A stretch of DNA of 36,345 nt from JAZKAD01 sp040389305 (lineage in GTDB: Bacteria > Pseudomonadota > Alphaproteobacteria > Rickettsiales > Rickettsiaceae): positions 1-36,345 of the forward strand of contig JAZKAD010000047.1 of assembly GCA_040389305.1 (NCBI GenBank), in the 5' to 3' direction. Positions 8,823 to 17,302 of the stretch are shown one piece after another. Each line of letters starts with the position of its first letter. Position 1 is the stretch's first letter. The position numbers and the translations under genes are program-made. A model generated the notes under the pieces. The model was not told where the DNA came from. It worked only from the letters and a program-made list of their open reading frames with translations, and did not search any database.

Positions 8823-9548
8823 ATGGGAAGATTAGCATTTGTTACAGGTGGAACGCGTGGGATTGGCGCTGCAATTTCTAGGACCCTACACAAAGCGGGA
8901 TACATGGTTGTCGCGGGATATTACAGCGACTCAGAAAATGCCAATAAATTTAGTATGGAAAGCGGTATACCGGTAAAGCGTTTTGATGTTAGCGATTATA
9001 TTGCTTGCGATGCGGCGGTACGGGAAAGCGAAAAAGAGTTTGGTGTTCCTGTTAGTATCTTAGTCAATAACGCTGGCATTACTAAGGATGCCATGCTTCA
9101 TAAAATGGATCCATCTGCATGGAGTGCAGTGATTGATACTAATTTAACCTCATGCTTTAATATGTGTCGCTCTGTCATCATTGGTATGAGAGAGCAAAAT
9201 TATGGACGTATTATAAATATTAGCTCAGTGAATGCGCAGGCGGGACAAGCGGGGCAGGTGAATTATTCCGCGGCTAAAGCTGGCATTATTGGCCTTACAA
9301 AAGCATTAGCTAGAGAGTCTGCGGCAAAAGGCATTACAGTGAATGCTATAGCCCCTGGTTACGTAATGACAGATATGCTATCTACTATATCTTCCGAGAT
9401 AATGGATAAGATAGTATCTTTGATACCATTAAAGCGCGTCGGAATGCCAGATGAGATAGCTCGTGCCGTGGTTTTTTTAGCGGCAGAAGAGGCCGGATTT
9501 ATTACAGGCGAGACTATTTCTATCAATGGCGGACATAACATGCTGTGA
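8823..9548 (+). CDS. phaB: Acetoacetyl-CoA reductase (SDR family)
   Basis: PhaB reduces acetoacetyl-CoA to (R)-3-hydroxybutyryl-CoA with NADPH, the second step of polyhydroxybutyrate synthesis. The 241-residue protein has the classical SDR layout: cofactor motif TGGTRGIG (8-15), NNAG (82-85), catalytic Ser135, and YSAAK with Tyr148 and Lys152. It ends with INGGHNML, like the C-terminus of PhaB proteins. The ATG at 8823 is chosen because AAGG lies eight bases upstream and the SDR fold starts at once; an upstream GTG at 8703 would add 40 unrelated residues. FabG is the main alternative; the C-terminus and the presence of phaA 6.6 kb away favour PhaB. Confidence 0.8.
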   Translation: MGRLAFVTGGTRGIGAAISRTLHKAGYMVVAGYYSDSENANKFSMESGIPVKRFDVSDYIACDAAVRESEKEFGVPVSILVNNAGITKDAMLHKMDPSAWSAVIDTNLTSCFNMCRSVIIGMREQNYGRIINISSVNAQAGQAGQVNYSAAKAGIIGLTKALARESAAKGITVNAIAPGYVMTDMLSTISSEIMDKIVSLIPLKRVGMPDEIARAVVFLAAEEAGFITGETISINGGHNML

Positions 9549-9728
9549 TTAGTAAAAATAATATTACTTTTGATTCAATTTGATGAAAAATTCTCTCTGT
9601 CATGGATATAATCTCACTTCAGGTTTTAAAGATATAATATTCCAGCGACTCAAAGCAATAATAATATCTATAAATGAAGAAATTTATACGAGAGTTTAAA
9701 AAAAAGAGTAGATATATTGATAGTGTTG

Positions 9729-9737
9729 TGTTAAAAT
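9729..9737 (+). promoter_or_regulatory. Possible extended -10 promoter for the orphan gene at 9768
   Basis: TGtTAAAAT fits the extended -10 pattern TGnTATAAT (5 of 6 in the hexamer). Transcription would start near 9744, about 24 bases before the ATG at 9768. No good -35 is seen. Confidence 0.35.
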
Positions 9738-9767
9738 GCACTTACCAATTATAAAAAGAGATTTAAA

Positions 9768-10163
9768 ATGACTTATAATAAAGCAAGTGTTGTTAGTGAT
9801 GTATTGTCTCCAGAAGTGATGAGTAGAATTAAAGAAGAACTTAGTAAAGCGCCTGCAATGTATGGATTTGATGGAGATTTTTCTTATCCTCCTGCGCCAG
9901 GTACGTGGCAAGCTCAAGTTCTGTATAGCATTGGATGTAATTTTGTAACGCAAGCCATAATAAGTGCATCTGGCTTAACATATGAAAATGATAGCGATCA
10001 AATTAATGGCATTGGTGGGGCTCCTTGGTCATTAATATACGACAGTGGCAATGGTAGTTTCGCTCCTGGAGATCAACTAGTTAGCAATAGTAATGCTATC
10101 GAAGATTTTCTTACAGCACTTGCTGGCGCAGCAGTAGATCAACTTAACTCTGTTGCTGAATAA
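9768..10163 (+). CDS. Orphan small protein, 131 residues, function unknown
   Basis: Not recognised. Residues 1-30 look helical and charged (SPEVMSRIKEELSKAP). The middle (36-95) is rich in Gly, aromatic and small polar residues (FSYPPAPGTW, YSIGCNF, GIGGAPWSLIYDSGNGSF), suggesting beta structure. The end is helical (AIEDFLTALAGAAVDQL). There is no signal peptide or membrane span and only one Cys (about residue 57). It stands alone with 219 bp upstream, an extended -10 candidate and its own terminator at 10211-10260, so it is probably a real single-gene unit. The Gly-rich core loosely recalls small beta-barrel virulence-associated proteins, but I cannot support that link. Confidence 0.7.
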   Translation: MTYNKASVVSDVLSPEVMSRIKEELSKAPAMYGFDGDFSYPPAPGTWQAQVLYSIGCNFVTQAIISASGLTYENDSDQINGIGGAPWSLIYDSGNGSFAPGDQLVSNSNAIEDFLTALAGAAVDQLNSVAE

Positions 10164-10210
10164 AATTTAGAGATACTGCAATTTGAATCATAACCTTAAA
10201 TCAATGGAAA

Positions 10211-10260
10211 TGGTGAGTCTTGTTGAGATAGTTAGCAAGGTTCACCAATTAGTTTTTTTT
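10211..10260 (+). terminator. Intrinsic terminator after the orphan gene
   Basis: TGGTGA (10211-10216) pairs with TCACCA (10242-10247). After a 2x2 internal loop, CTTG (10219-10222) pairs with CAAG (10236-10239). An eight-T run follows at 10253-10260. It lies 48 bp after the stop at 10163. Confidence 0.75.
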
Positions 10261-10320
10261 ATGACGAAAATAGCTGGCACGCTTCTCTATAATTATAGCT
10301 TTTTGGTAAAGCTTATTTTA

Positions 10321-11193
10321 TCACCTCCGCACCCTCTCTTCGTAAAGTAGAGTGAGTTTTGGAATAATATCAGCGTTTTTATAGAGTGTTTTGCCCGAAG
10401 ATGTTGTAATAGAATTAACGAATTTTATACCAGCTGCGGTACCAGTGACAAAACACTCGCTAAAACTTTCAATCTCTTCTGGGGTGATATGCCTTTCCTC
10501 GGTATTTATACCCACTTCTTTAGCGATATCGATAACTGCCTTGCGTGTAATGCCACTAAGCACCGCTTCGGTGGTTGGAGTGACTAAATGCCCATCTTTT
10601 ACAAAAAATATGTTACTCGAGCTGCACTCTGCAATATATCCTCTCCAGTCTAAAAGCAGAGCATCATCATACCCTTTTTCTATAGCATCGCTGAGGGCCA
10701 ATATCATTGTTTGATATGCGCCTGAGGATTTGCACTGTGGAGGGATGGATAAAGGATGGGGTTTAATCCAAGAGCTTAATTCAACATTCATGGACTTAGA
10801 ATTTTTTGGAGACATAGCAAAGCAAGCTACCATAATGTTGGTAGAGAGGGCAGAGGATAATACTATTTTTTGCGACTCACTCCCCCTCCATATAAGGGGC
10901 CTTACATAACCATCTTGCAAGTTATTTAGCATGAGCAATTTTTTAGTGGCCTGGTTGATTTCTTCTGCGCTATATGCGACATCAAGTCTTAAAGTGGCTG
11001 CAGAGGCTAGGAGCCTCTCTGTATGAGCTTCTAGTTCAAAGATCTTTCCATTATAAGCTCTTTCGCCTTCAAATACCGAGCTCGCATAATGAAGGCTATG
11101 TGTTAAAACATGTACTTTTGCATCTTGCCAAAGTATAAATTCACCATTAAACCAAATATATCCTGTTTGATCATTTAAAGACGTCTGTCTCAT
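10321..11193 (-). CDS. ilvE: Branched-chain amino acid aminotransferase
   Basis: This is a PLP-dependent fold-type IV transaminase that interconverts Leu, Ile and Val with their 2-keto acids. The ATG at 11193 gives 290 residues, the usual length, starting just before the family N-terminus GYIWFNGEFILWQDAKVHVL. A TTG at 11265 would add 24 residues without family similarity; neither start has a strong ribosome-binding site. Lys155 (QCKSSGAY) is the expected Schiff-base Lys and Glu189 (GYIAECSSSN) matches the conserved Glu near the PLP pyridine. RPLIWRG and FVTGTAAGI are further family motifs. It is divergent from priA with about 100 bp between them. D-amino-acid transaminase or 4-amino-4-deoxychorismate lyase share the fold; HxLHYxSSVFEGxRAY favours IlvE. 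Confidence 0.88.
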   Translation of the reverse strand: MRQTSLNDQTGYIWFNGEFILWQDAKVHVLTHSLHYASSVFEGERAYNGKIFELEAHTERLLASAATLRLDVAYSAEEINQATKKLLMLNNLQDGYVRPLIWRGSESQKIVLSSALSTNIMVACFAMSPKNSKSMNVELSSWIKPHPLSIPPQCKSSGAYQTMILALSDAIEKGYDDALLLDWRGYIAECSSSNIFFVKDGHLVTPTTEAVLSGITRKAVIDIAKEVGINTEERHITPEEIESFSECFVTGTAAGIKFVNSITTSSGKTLYKNADIIPKLTLLYEERVRR

Positions 11194-11294
11194 TTTATTG
11201 CTATGATTTGTTAGAGAGGAAGAGTATAGATTGGTGAGATATCCAGTCAAGATAGAAGATTTCAAGATAAAAATTTACCTTAGCGCTTATATAT

Positions 11295-13235
11295 ATGACA
11301 ATAATTAGGGTTCTAATACCTCATCTCCAATTACCGATTCTTGACTATCTCTTGCTAGAAAATACGGGGACAAAAGTAGGCGATTTAGTTCTTGTGCCCT
11401 TCAGAAATAAGCAAATTGTAGGAATAGTTTTTGAAATAGATATCTTAAGTGATATTAAAAAACCTCGCGAAGTGATTGAAGTGTATGACACTCATATCGA
11501 TCCAAAAATGCTGACTTTTCTCTCTAAAGCAAGCAGATATTATCTTGCAGAATTGGGCTCACTGGCCAAGCTAATGCTGCCACTTGAGATGAACTTAGCT
11601 CTTCCTTGTCCCAGAAGTGAGGAGTTTGTTGGTAAGACCTTACCGCCTTTGTCTTTGCCTCAGAATGAAGCTTTGGAGAAGATTTCTGCTTGCGAAGGAG
11701 TATCCGTACTCAAAGGAGTTACGGGTTCCGGCAAGACAGAGGTTTATTTCCACCTGATAGCTGAATTATTGCAAAAAGGACAGCAGTCTCTTTTGATGCT
11801 TCCTGAAATTGCTTTGAGCAGACAAATTATAGATAGATTCAAAGAGAGATTTGGTTTTGACCCGGATATTTGGAATTCCTCAATATCCCCCGCTAAAAAA
11901 CGCAAATTACTAGGACGTATACTTGAGGGTGATGCAAAGATTGTCATTGGAACCCGAAGCGCCTTGTTTTTGCCATATAAAAATTTAAGACTTATAGTCG
12001 TTGATGAAGAGCATGACCAATCTTATAAGCAAGAAGACGGGGTGCTTTATAATGCAAGGGACATGGCCGTTATGAGGGGTGCCATCATGGGGCACAGCAT
12101 AGTCCTTGGATCCGCCACTCCCTCCATCGAGACTTTATACAATGTTTCGATTGGTAAATATAATTTAGTAACGCTCGGTAGTCGTTTTGGAGAGGCTGTG
12201 CTACCCGAGGTGAAGATTATTGACATGAGGCTTCATAAAATGCCTAAGGAATCTTGGATCTCGCCGCCTCTTCAATTGGCAATCAGGCAGGCTCTTGAAC
12301 TTGGAGAGCAATCAATGATCTTCTTAAATAGGAGGGGATATGCTCCTATGCTTCTCTGCTCTTCCTGCGGGCACCGTGTTAGCTGCAAGTCTTGCTCTAG
12401 TTGGTTGGTGCTTCACAAGTCTAAAAAACGCCTCGAGTGCCATCATTGTGGCTATGTGACGTCTATTAAATCTTCCTGCCCCGAATGCGCTATGGAAGAC
12501 GTTATGCTGCCATGTGGACCAGGAGTTGAAAGGATTGCAGAGGAAATTGCTCATAAATTCCCGGAAGCAAAAATTCAGCTCATGACTAAGGAGGAGCTAA
12601 AAACAGATTCTGAGATACAAATTATACTCAAAAGAATACACGAGAGAGAGATTGATATTTTAATCGGAACGCAAGTTATTACAAAAGGTTACCATTTTCC
12701 TCATCTAAGCTTGGTTGGAGTAGTTGACGCTGACATCGGCCTTGGGGGTGGGGATTTAAGAGGTTCAGAGCGCGCATTTCAGTTGTTGCATCAGGTTAGC
12801 GGCAGGGCTGGGAGGGCGCAAACTAAAGGCGCGGTATATCTACAAACCTATAACCCAGGCAGCGGATTGTTAGATATGCTAACTCGCAACGAATTTGATG
12901 ACTTTATCTCTTATGAATTATCCACAAGAGTTGAAAACAACATGCCGCCTATTGCTAAAATGGCAGCTATACTGCTATCTGGAAAAAATGAAGTCGAGCT
13001 AATGATGGAAGGCAAAAAATTTGTAAGCTTTGCACCAATGCATGAATTGATAAGAGTTTTGGGGCCTGCAGCTGCGACTCTTTCGAAGCTAAAGAATAAA
13101 TATCGTTGCCGTATACTTGTTATTACCGATAGGAAAATTGATATACAGGCATATTTGAGGCAATGGTTAGGAGCTTATAAAATTCCTAGCAAAATCCATG
13201 TCAAGGTAGACATAGATCCTTATAGTTTTAGCTAA
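11295..13235 (+). CDS. priA: Primosomal protein N' (replication restart helicase)
   Basis: PriA recognises stalled forks and D-loops and helps reload the replicative helicase. The 646-residue protein is somewhat shorter than the E. coli protein (732), mainly in the N-terminal DNA-binding region. An N-terminal barrel (VGDLVLVPFRNKQIVGIVFE) leads into the helicase core with Walker A GVTGSGKTE (Lys147) and DEEH at 237-240. Eight zinc-binding cysteines lie at 355, 358, 364, 367, 382, 385, 395 and 398. GTQVITKGYHFP and GRAGR are helicase motifs V and VI. The ATG at 11295 starts right at the family N-terminus; no ribosome-binding site is obvious. It converges on secG. Confidence 0.95.
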   Translation: MTIIRVLIPHLQLPILDYLLLENTGTKVGDLVLVPFRNKQIVGIVFEIDILSDIKKPREVIEVYDTHIDPKMLTFLSKASRYYLAELGSLAKLMLPLEMNLALPCPRSEEFVGKTLPPLSLPQNEALEKISACEGVSVLKGVTGSGKTEVYFHLIAELLQKGQQSLLMLPEIALSRQIIDRFKERFGFDPDIWNSSISPAKKRKLLGRILEGDAKIVIGTRSALFLPYKNLRLIVVDEEHDQSYKQEDGVLYNARDMAVMRGAIMGHSIVLGSATPSIETLYNVSIGKYNLVTLGSRFGEAVLPEVKIIDMRLHKMPKESWISPPLQLAIRQALELGEQSMIFLNRRGYAPMLLCSSCGHRVSCKSCSSWLVLHKSKKRLECHHCGYVTSIKSSCPECAMEDVMLPCGPGVERIAEEIAHKFPEAKIQLMTKEELKTDSEIQIILKRIHEREIDILIGTQVITKGYHFPHLSLVGVVDADIGLGGGDLRGSERAFQLLHQVSGRAGRAQTKGAVYLQTYNPGSGLLDMLTRNEFDDFISYELSTRVENNMPPIAKMAAILLSGKNEVELMMEGKKFVSFAPMHELIRVLGPAAATLSKLKNKYRCRILVITDRKIDIQAYLRQWLGAYKIPSKIHVKVDIDPYSFS

Positions 13236-13268
13236 CTTAAGTAAGGTCAATATCCTTCGCTTTGCCTC

Positions 13269-13562
13269 TTACTTTGCAAGAGGTACGGTATTTTCTTCTA
13301 GTTGCTTACTGATATTGCTATGATTTTGTTTTTTACCAGATAAATTAGCTAGAGCAATCGCATTCACCATAAAAATTGCAGCAAGAAGTACAGTTGCCCT
13401 GGTTAAGAAATTTGCAGCAGCGCGCGCCGTCACTAGCCCTCCGCCAGCTCCTCCACCCCCACCAAGACCACTTAAGCCATCAGATCCAGTTTTTTGTAAT
13501 AAAATTACGATAATAAGCAGTACAGCTACAACAATTTGTGTAACCAATAAGATATCTAGCAT
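13269..13562 (-). CDS. secG: Preprotein translocase subunit SecG
   Basis: SecG is the small SecYEG subunit that aids SecA-driven export. The 97 residues have two membrane helices (about 2-24 and 52-74) around the conserved QKTGSDGLSGLGGG loop and Gly-rich patch, then a polar tail. The ATG at 13562 overlaps the tpiA stop by seven bases, implying translational coupling; a TTG at 13574 is possible but less likely. The order tpiA-secG is common in alphaproteobacteria. A 6-bp hairpin (CCTCTT/AAGAGG, 13265-13283) covers the gene end but has no T-run. Confidence 0.92.
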   Translation of the reverse strand: MLDILLVTQIVVAVLLIIVILLQKTGSDGLSGLGGGGGAGGGLVTARAAANFLTRATVLLAAIFMVNAIALANLSGKKQNHSNISKQLEENTVPLAK

Positions 13563-14290
13563 TTTGTTACCCAATATTCTGCGATTTGTATAAATTCTGC
13601 GCTCTTTAAAGACGCCCCGCCAATAAGCAATCCATCTAAGTGATCTACTTCGTGTAGCATTGATACATTATTAGAATTTATCGACCCACCATACACCAGA
13701 GATGCAGAGCTTGCAACAGGCATAATGCAATTATATACCTCGTTTAATTGTTCCGTCGAAGGCGTTATTCCGCTGCCTATTGCCCATACAGGTTCATATG
13801 CCAAGATAAAGGAGTGATCTTTAGCAGTCGACGGAACGCTTTCTAATAACTGGGACTGAAGATATTCAAGATGCAGGCCTTGCTGCCTAATTTCTAAGGT
13901 TTCGCCAAAGCATATAATTGGCGTGATGCCAGCCATAAAACAATTTTCAACCTTTTGTTTGGTTGTAATATTATTTTCAAAATTATTAGCCCTTCTTTCG
14001 GAATGACCGATAATAGCATGATCTACGCCGCAGGATTTTAGCATGGAGGAGGATGTTTCTCCAGTAAAAGGCCCATAATTTTGTTGTAAACTAACATCTT
14101 GCCCAGCGAAATGTAGACCTGGAAACGAAGAAGACAAAAGCCCAAGATAAATTGATGGCGAAGCAATAAGCATAGTATCTCGTATGTCTTTGCCTAGCCT
14201 CATAAGGCTTTCACAGAATGTTACCACCTCTTGCTTGGAAAAATTCATTTTCCAGTTTGCGATAACTGTGGGTTTTTTAATAGCTTTCAT
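13556..14290 (-). CDS. tpiA: Triosephosphate isomerase
   Basis: It interconverts dihydroxyacetone phosphate and glyceraldehyde 3-phosphate in glycolysis/gluconeogenesis. The 244-residue TIM barrel keeps the active-site residues: Asn12 and Lys14 (ANWKMN), His96 (IIGHSERR) and Glu166 (AYEPVWAIGSG), plus the phosphate-binding VYGGSI and LLIGGASL loops. ATG at 14290. It is first of a tpiA-secG pair and divergent from the PpiD-like gene with an 81-bp shared upstream region. Its presence shows that at least triose-phosphate metabolism is retained. Confidence 0.97.
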   Translation of the reverse strand: MKAIKKPTVIANWKMNFSKQEVVTFCESLMRLGKDIRDTMLIASPSIYLGLLSSSFPGLHFAGQDVSLQQNYGPFTGETSSSMLKSCGVDHAIIGHSERRANNFENNITTKQKVENCFMAGITPIICFGETLEIRQQGLHLEYLQSQLLESVPSTAKDHSFILAYEPVWAIGSGITPSTEQLNEVYNCIMPVASSASLVYGGSINSNNVSMLHEVDHLDGLLIGGASLKSAEFIQIAEYWVTKC

Positions 14291-14371
14291 AATTCATGAG
14301 ATATAAAATTTCCTTGCAAAGCCTTGAGGTGATCACTATTTTAAGTATCACAAATATATAAGAAAATCACA

Positions 14372-15955
14372 ATGTTGCAAACTATTAGAAGCGCCGCAGA
14401 CAACGTATTATTTCGTATCATGCTTATTATCATAGTTGTCTCCTTTGCATTCTGGGGAGTCAAAGATAACTTGAATACCGTAGGGGGGTCTGATGTTGTT
14501 ACCTTTAAAAACTCTGACCCTATTACAGTAGATGAATTTGCGAGGGCTAAAGCTCTTGAAATATCCCGCATTCAAAGGATGAGCGGTAAGATTTTAGCTG
14601 AAGAGGATATGCAGCAAATAAATAAAATCGTTTTAGAAAAACTAATTGCGGAAAAATTACTCAACTTTGCTGTGAAAGAATATGGAGTAAATTTCGATGA
14701 CAAGACCACGGCCCAGCTAATTAAACAAATCTCTGTGTTTCATGATAAAAACGGAGTATTTGATATAGAGCTTTTAAAAGCAAGCGCTAGAAATGCTGGG
14801 ATGACGGAAGAGGAGTTTTCGGAATTTCTAAAAAATAAACTGATGCAAAACACTGTAGTAAATCTTTACGCTTCCACTACTATCATTCCGCAGACTCTAA
14901 TGCGCAATATTGTGGACTTTATGTCAACGGAATGCGTGGTTGACATCGCCTCTAAGAATCTTGATTCTTTTGAAAAAGGCGTATCACTCGAAGCTACTTC
15001 TGAGCAGTTAGAAGACTTTTATAAAGAGCATATTGAACTCTTCACCGCCCCAGAAAAACGCAGCATATCCTACATAGTCATTAACCCCGCCGCCGTTAAA
15101 AAGCAAGTCGTAGTGAAACCGGAAGATGCTAAGAAGTTCTTTGATGAAAACAAGGATGAATTTAATGGACGTAGCTTTGAAAAAATGCAGTCTGATATAA
15201 TGAATCTTTTATCCCTTCGTTATGCCGAAGAGATGATGAATGAGATAAATAAAACCCTAGAAGATGAAGTTGCTGCGGGTTCTAGCTTACAAGAAATTGC
15301 CAAAAAAATGAAATTTCCTTTGCAAGGGATTAAAGCTGCGGATGCACTGGCTTTACAAGAGAATAAAGATATAGGAGTTATAGCAGAATCTGTACTTGGT
15401 CTGCAGAGCGGAGAAGTATCTTATCCGCTAGAGTTGCCAGAAGGAAAGGGCGTTGTTTTGGTTGAGATTTTAGATATTACTCCTAAGCAAACAAAAGATT
15501 TTCAAAGTATTTCAGGATTGGTTCTCCAAAAATGGAAAGAAGAATCCATTCGTGATATGAATATGAAGATTATGCAGGATTTTGTAGATACTGCAACGAA
15601 GGATGACTTCAACTCAAAAGCTGCAGCGCTTAAGCTCACTTTAGCAAAAGGCAATGTTTTGCAAAGAGCGAAGCTTTCAGAGGTTAATGATCTACCTCCG
15701 GCTATGCTTGTTGATATTTTTAGCTTAGCTAAAGCGCCGAATGTCCTGAGCAAAATATACACACATCAAGGTAAAGTGTTCGCTGTTTTGGTTAAATCAA
15801 TCGCATACAACAAAAACCTTGCAGATGATATTACTAAAACCTCGGGCGAGCATATAGACAACAGAATGCGTGAGGGCTTATTTTTGGAGCTCATGAATGC
15901 TCTGAAGGATATCCAGGATGTGCGTATAGATGAAGCATCGCCGGCATTTCGTTGA
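14372..15955 (+). CDS. PpiD/SurA-N-type periplasmic chaperone, membrane anchored
   Basis: This 527-residue protein has the PpiD architecture: a short cytoplasmic start, one membrane helix (about 16-32, IMLIIIVVSFAFWGVKD), and a large periplasmic part starting with a SurA-N-like helical chaperone domain (about 50-200). PpiD acts at the SecYEG exit, helping newly exported outer-membrane and periplasmic proteins to fold. Over about 225-390, where parvulin isomerases carry a GG-LG-type motif, I see only weak similarity (EKRSISYIVINP, then GLQSGEVSYPLELPEGKG), so the isomerase domain is probably shortened or inactive. The ATG at 14372 directly precedes the typical MLQTIRSAADN start. The nearness of secG and tpiA fits alphaproteobacterial order. 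Confidence 0.82.
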   Translation: MLQTIRSAADNVLFRIMLIIIVVSFAFWGVKDNLNTVGGSDVVTFKNSDPITVDEFARAKALEISRIQRMSGKILAEEDMQQINKIVLEKLIAEKLLNFAVKEYGVNFDDKTTAQLIKQISVFHDKNGVFDIELLKASARNAGMTEEEFSEFLKNKLMQNTVVNLYASTTIIPQTLMRNIVDFMSTECVVDIASKNLDSFEKGVSLEATSEQLEDFYKEHIELFTAPEKRSISYIVINPAAVKKQVVVKPEDAKKFFDENKDEFNGRSFEKMQSDIMNLLSLRYAEEMMNEINKTLEDEVAAGSSLQEIAKKMKFPLQGIKAADALALQENKDIGVIAESVLGLQSGEVSYPLELPEGKGVVLVEILDITPKQTKDFQSISGLVLQKWKEESIRDMNMKIMQDFVDTATKDDFNSKAAALKLTLAKGNVLQRAKLSEVNDLPPAMLVDIFSLAKAPNVLSKIYTHQGKVFAVLVKSIAYNKNLADDITKTSGEHIDNRMREGLFLELMNALKDIQDVRIDEASPAFR

Positions 15956-15999
15956 TAATACCTTGACAGGGCCGGATTATCGCTTGGCTAGGAACGACT

Positions 16000-16044
16000 A
16001 ATGGCAATAATACTGTCACAAAAAACTAACTGATTATTGCCATT
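16000..16044. repeat. Perfect 12-bp inverted repeat upstream of phaA
   Basis: AATGGCAATAAT (16000-16011) and ATTATTGCCATT (16033-16044) are exact reverse complements with a 21-base spacer. No T-run follows on either strand. It lies 45 bp after the PpiD-like stop and 77 bp before phaA, so it may be a transcript-end hairpin, an mRNA-stabilising structure or an operator. Confidence 0.65.
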
Positions 16045-16070
16045 ATTATTACCAAAAACCTCAATGACCG

Positions 16071-16079
16071 TGATACAAT
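16071..16079 (+). promoter_or_regulatory. Possible extended -10 promoter of phaA
   Basis: TGaTACAAT matches TGnTATAAT with one mismatch. It lies about 42 bases before the phaA ATG at 16121. No clear -35 hexamer is present. Confidence 0.3.
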
Positions 16080-16120
16080 ACAGTTTTGAGTAAATATAAT
16101 TTCAGGTGAAGGGAGGGAGT

Positions 16121-17293
16121 ATGGAAGTGTATATAACGCATGCAAAACGCACTGCTATAGGCAGCTTCATGGGTGTATTTAGCAATACTCCTGCAATAAA
16201 CCTTGGTGAGTGTGTTATTCGTGAATTGCTAAGCTCTAGCGGAATTGATCATTTAGATATTTCTGAAGTGATTCTTGGTCAAGTTTTAACTGGGGGTCTT
16301 GGGCAGAATCCATCTAGACAGACTTCTGTGATGGCTGGTTTACCTCATTCTGTTCCTGCATATACCATTGGGAAAGTATGTGGCTCTGGGCTTAAAGCCA
16401 TTGCTTTAGGCGCTGAGTCTATTATGGCTGGTAATGCTGAGATCATTATAGCGGGTGGGCAAGAGAATATGTCTCTTAGTAAGCATGCTATGCATCTTCG
16501 AAATGCATCTCGTCCAGGCCCAGCTTCTATGGTCGACATGATGATGTACGATGGTTTGACCGATGCCTTTTCAAATGCTGCAATGGGAATTACAGCGGAG
16601 AATATCGCTAAAAAATTTGGTATAACAAGGGAGATGCAAGACACTCTTGCTTATGAGTCTCAGATGAGAGCCGCTTTTGCACAAAAAGAAGGTAAATTTT
16701 GCGATGAAATTGTTGCGATGCAAATCGAGACCAAGAAAGAAATTATTGAAATAAACCAAGATGAGTTTATTAAACCACAAACTACAATGGAAGGTTTAGC
16801 GAAGCTAAGACCGGCCTTTGATAAGGAAGGTAGCGTAACGGCTGGGAATGCTTCCGGAATAAATGATGGAGCGGCCGCTGTAATTCTCGCATCTAAAGCT
16901 GCAGTGATGAAATATAACCTGAAGCCTCTAGCGCGAGTAGTGTCATACGCCTCAGCTGGAGTGGATCCAGACTTTATGGGTACTGGCCCTGTGCCAGCTT
17001 CACTTAAGGCGCTTGAAAAAGCTGGTTGGAGCATAGGTGATCTAGATCTTATAGAAGCTAACGAAGCTTTTGCAGCGCAAAGCTTTTATGTGCAGAGAAC
17101 TTTGGGTCTTGACCCTTCAAAGACGAATGTTAATGGCGGAGCTATAGCTCTCGGACATCCTATTGGTGCAAGTGGCGCTCGTATTTTAGTCACTCTACTT
17201 CATGAGATGAATCGTAGACAAGCTAAAAAAACTTTGGCTACACTATGTATCGGGGGTGGTATGGGAATTAGTATGTGCTTAGAAGCCGTATAG
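16121..17293 (+). CDS. phaA: Acetyl-CoA acetyltransferase (beta-ketothiolase)
   Basis: It condenses two acetyl-CoA to acetoacetyl-CoA, feeding PhaB, or runs in the degradative direction. The protein has 390 residues, the classic biosynthetic thiolase length. The catalytic triad is complete: Cys87 (KVCGSGLKAI), His346 (ALGHPIGASG) and Cys376 (CIGGGMG), nearly the same numbering as the Zoogloea enzyme (89/348/378). The ATG at 16121 is chosen because it follows a strong GGGAGGG ribosome-binding site; a GTG at 16106 lies upstream of that site. fliJ begins only 9 bp after the stop, so the two probably share a transcript. No PHB synthase gene is in this window. Confidence 0.92.
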   Translation: MEVYITHAKRTAIGSFMGVFSNTPAINLGECVIRELLSSSGIDHLDISEVILGQVLTGGLGQNPSRQTSVMAGLPHSVPAYTIGKVCGSGLKAIALGAESIMAGNAEIIIAGGQENMSLSKHAMHLRNASRPGPASMVDMMMYDGLTDAFSNAAMGITAENIAKKFGITREMQDTLAYESQMRAAFAQKEGKFCDEIVAMQIETKKEIIEINQDEFIKPQTTMEGLAKLRPAFDKEGSVTAGNASGINDGAAAVILASKAAVMKYNLKPLARVVSYASAGVDPDFMGTGPVPASLKALEKAGWSIGDLDLIEANEAFAAQSFYVQRTLGLDPSKTNVNGGAIALGHPIGASGARILVTLLHEMNRRQAKKTLATLCIGGGMGISMCLEAV

Positions 17294-17302
17294 CGCTATA
17301 TA

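Noticed and set aside
12918..12926. Perfect DnaA box (TTATCCACA)
   Set aside because: Single copy within the priA coding sequence, so most likely chance.
13265..13283. Hairpin CCTCTT/AAGAGG as a bidirectional terminator of priA and secG
   Set aside because: There is no T-run on either strand and it overlaps the secG coding end; too weak to call.
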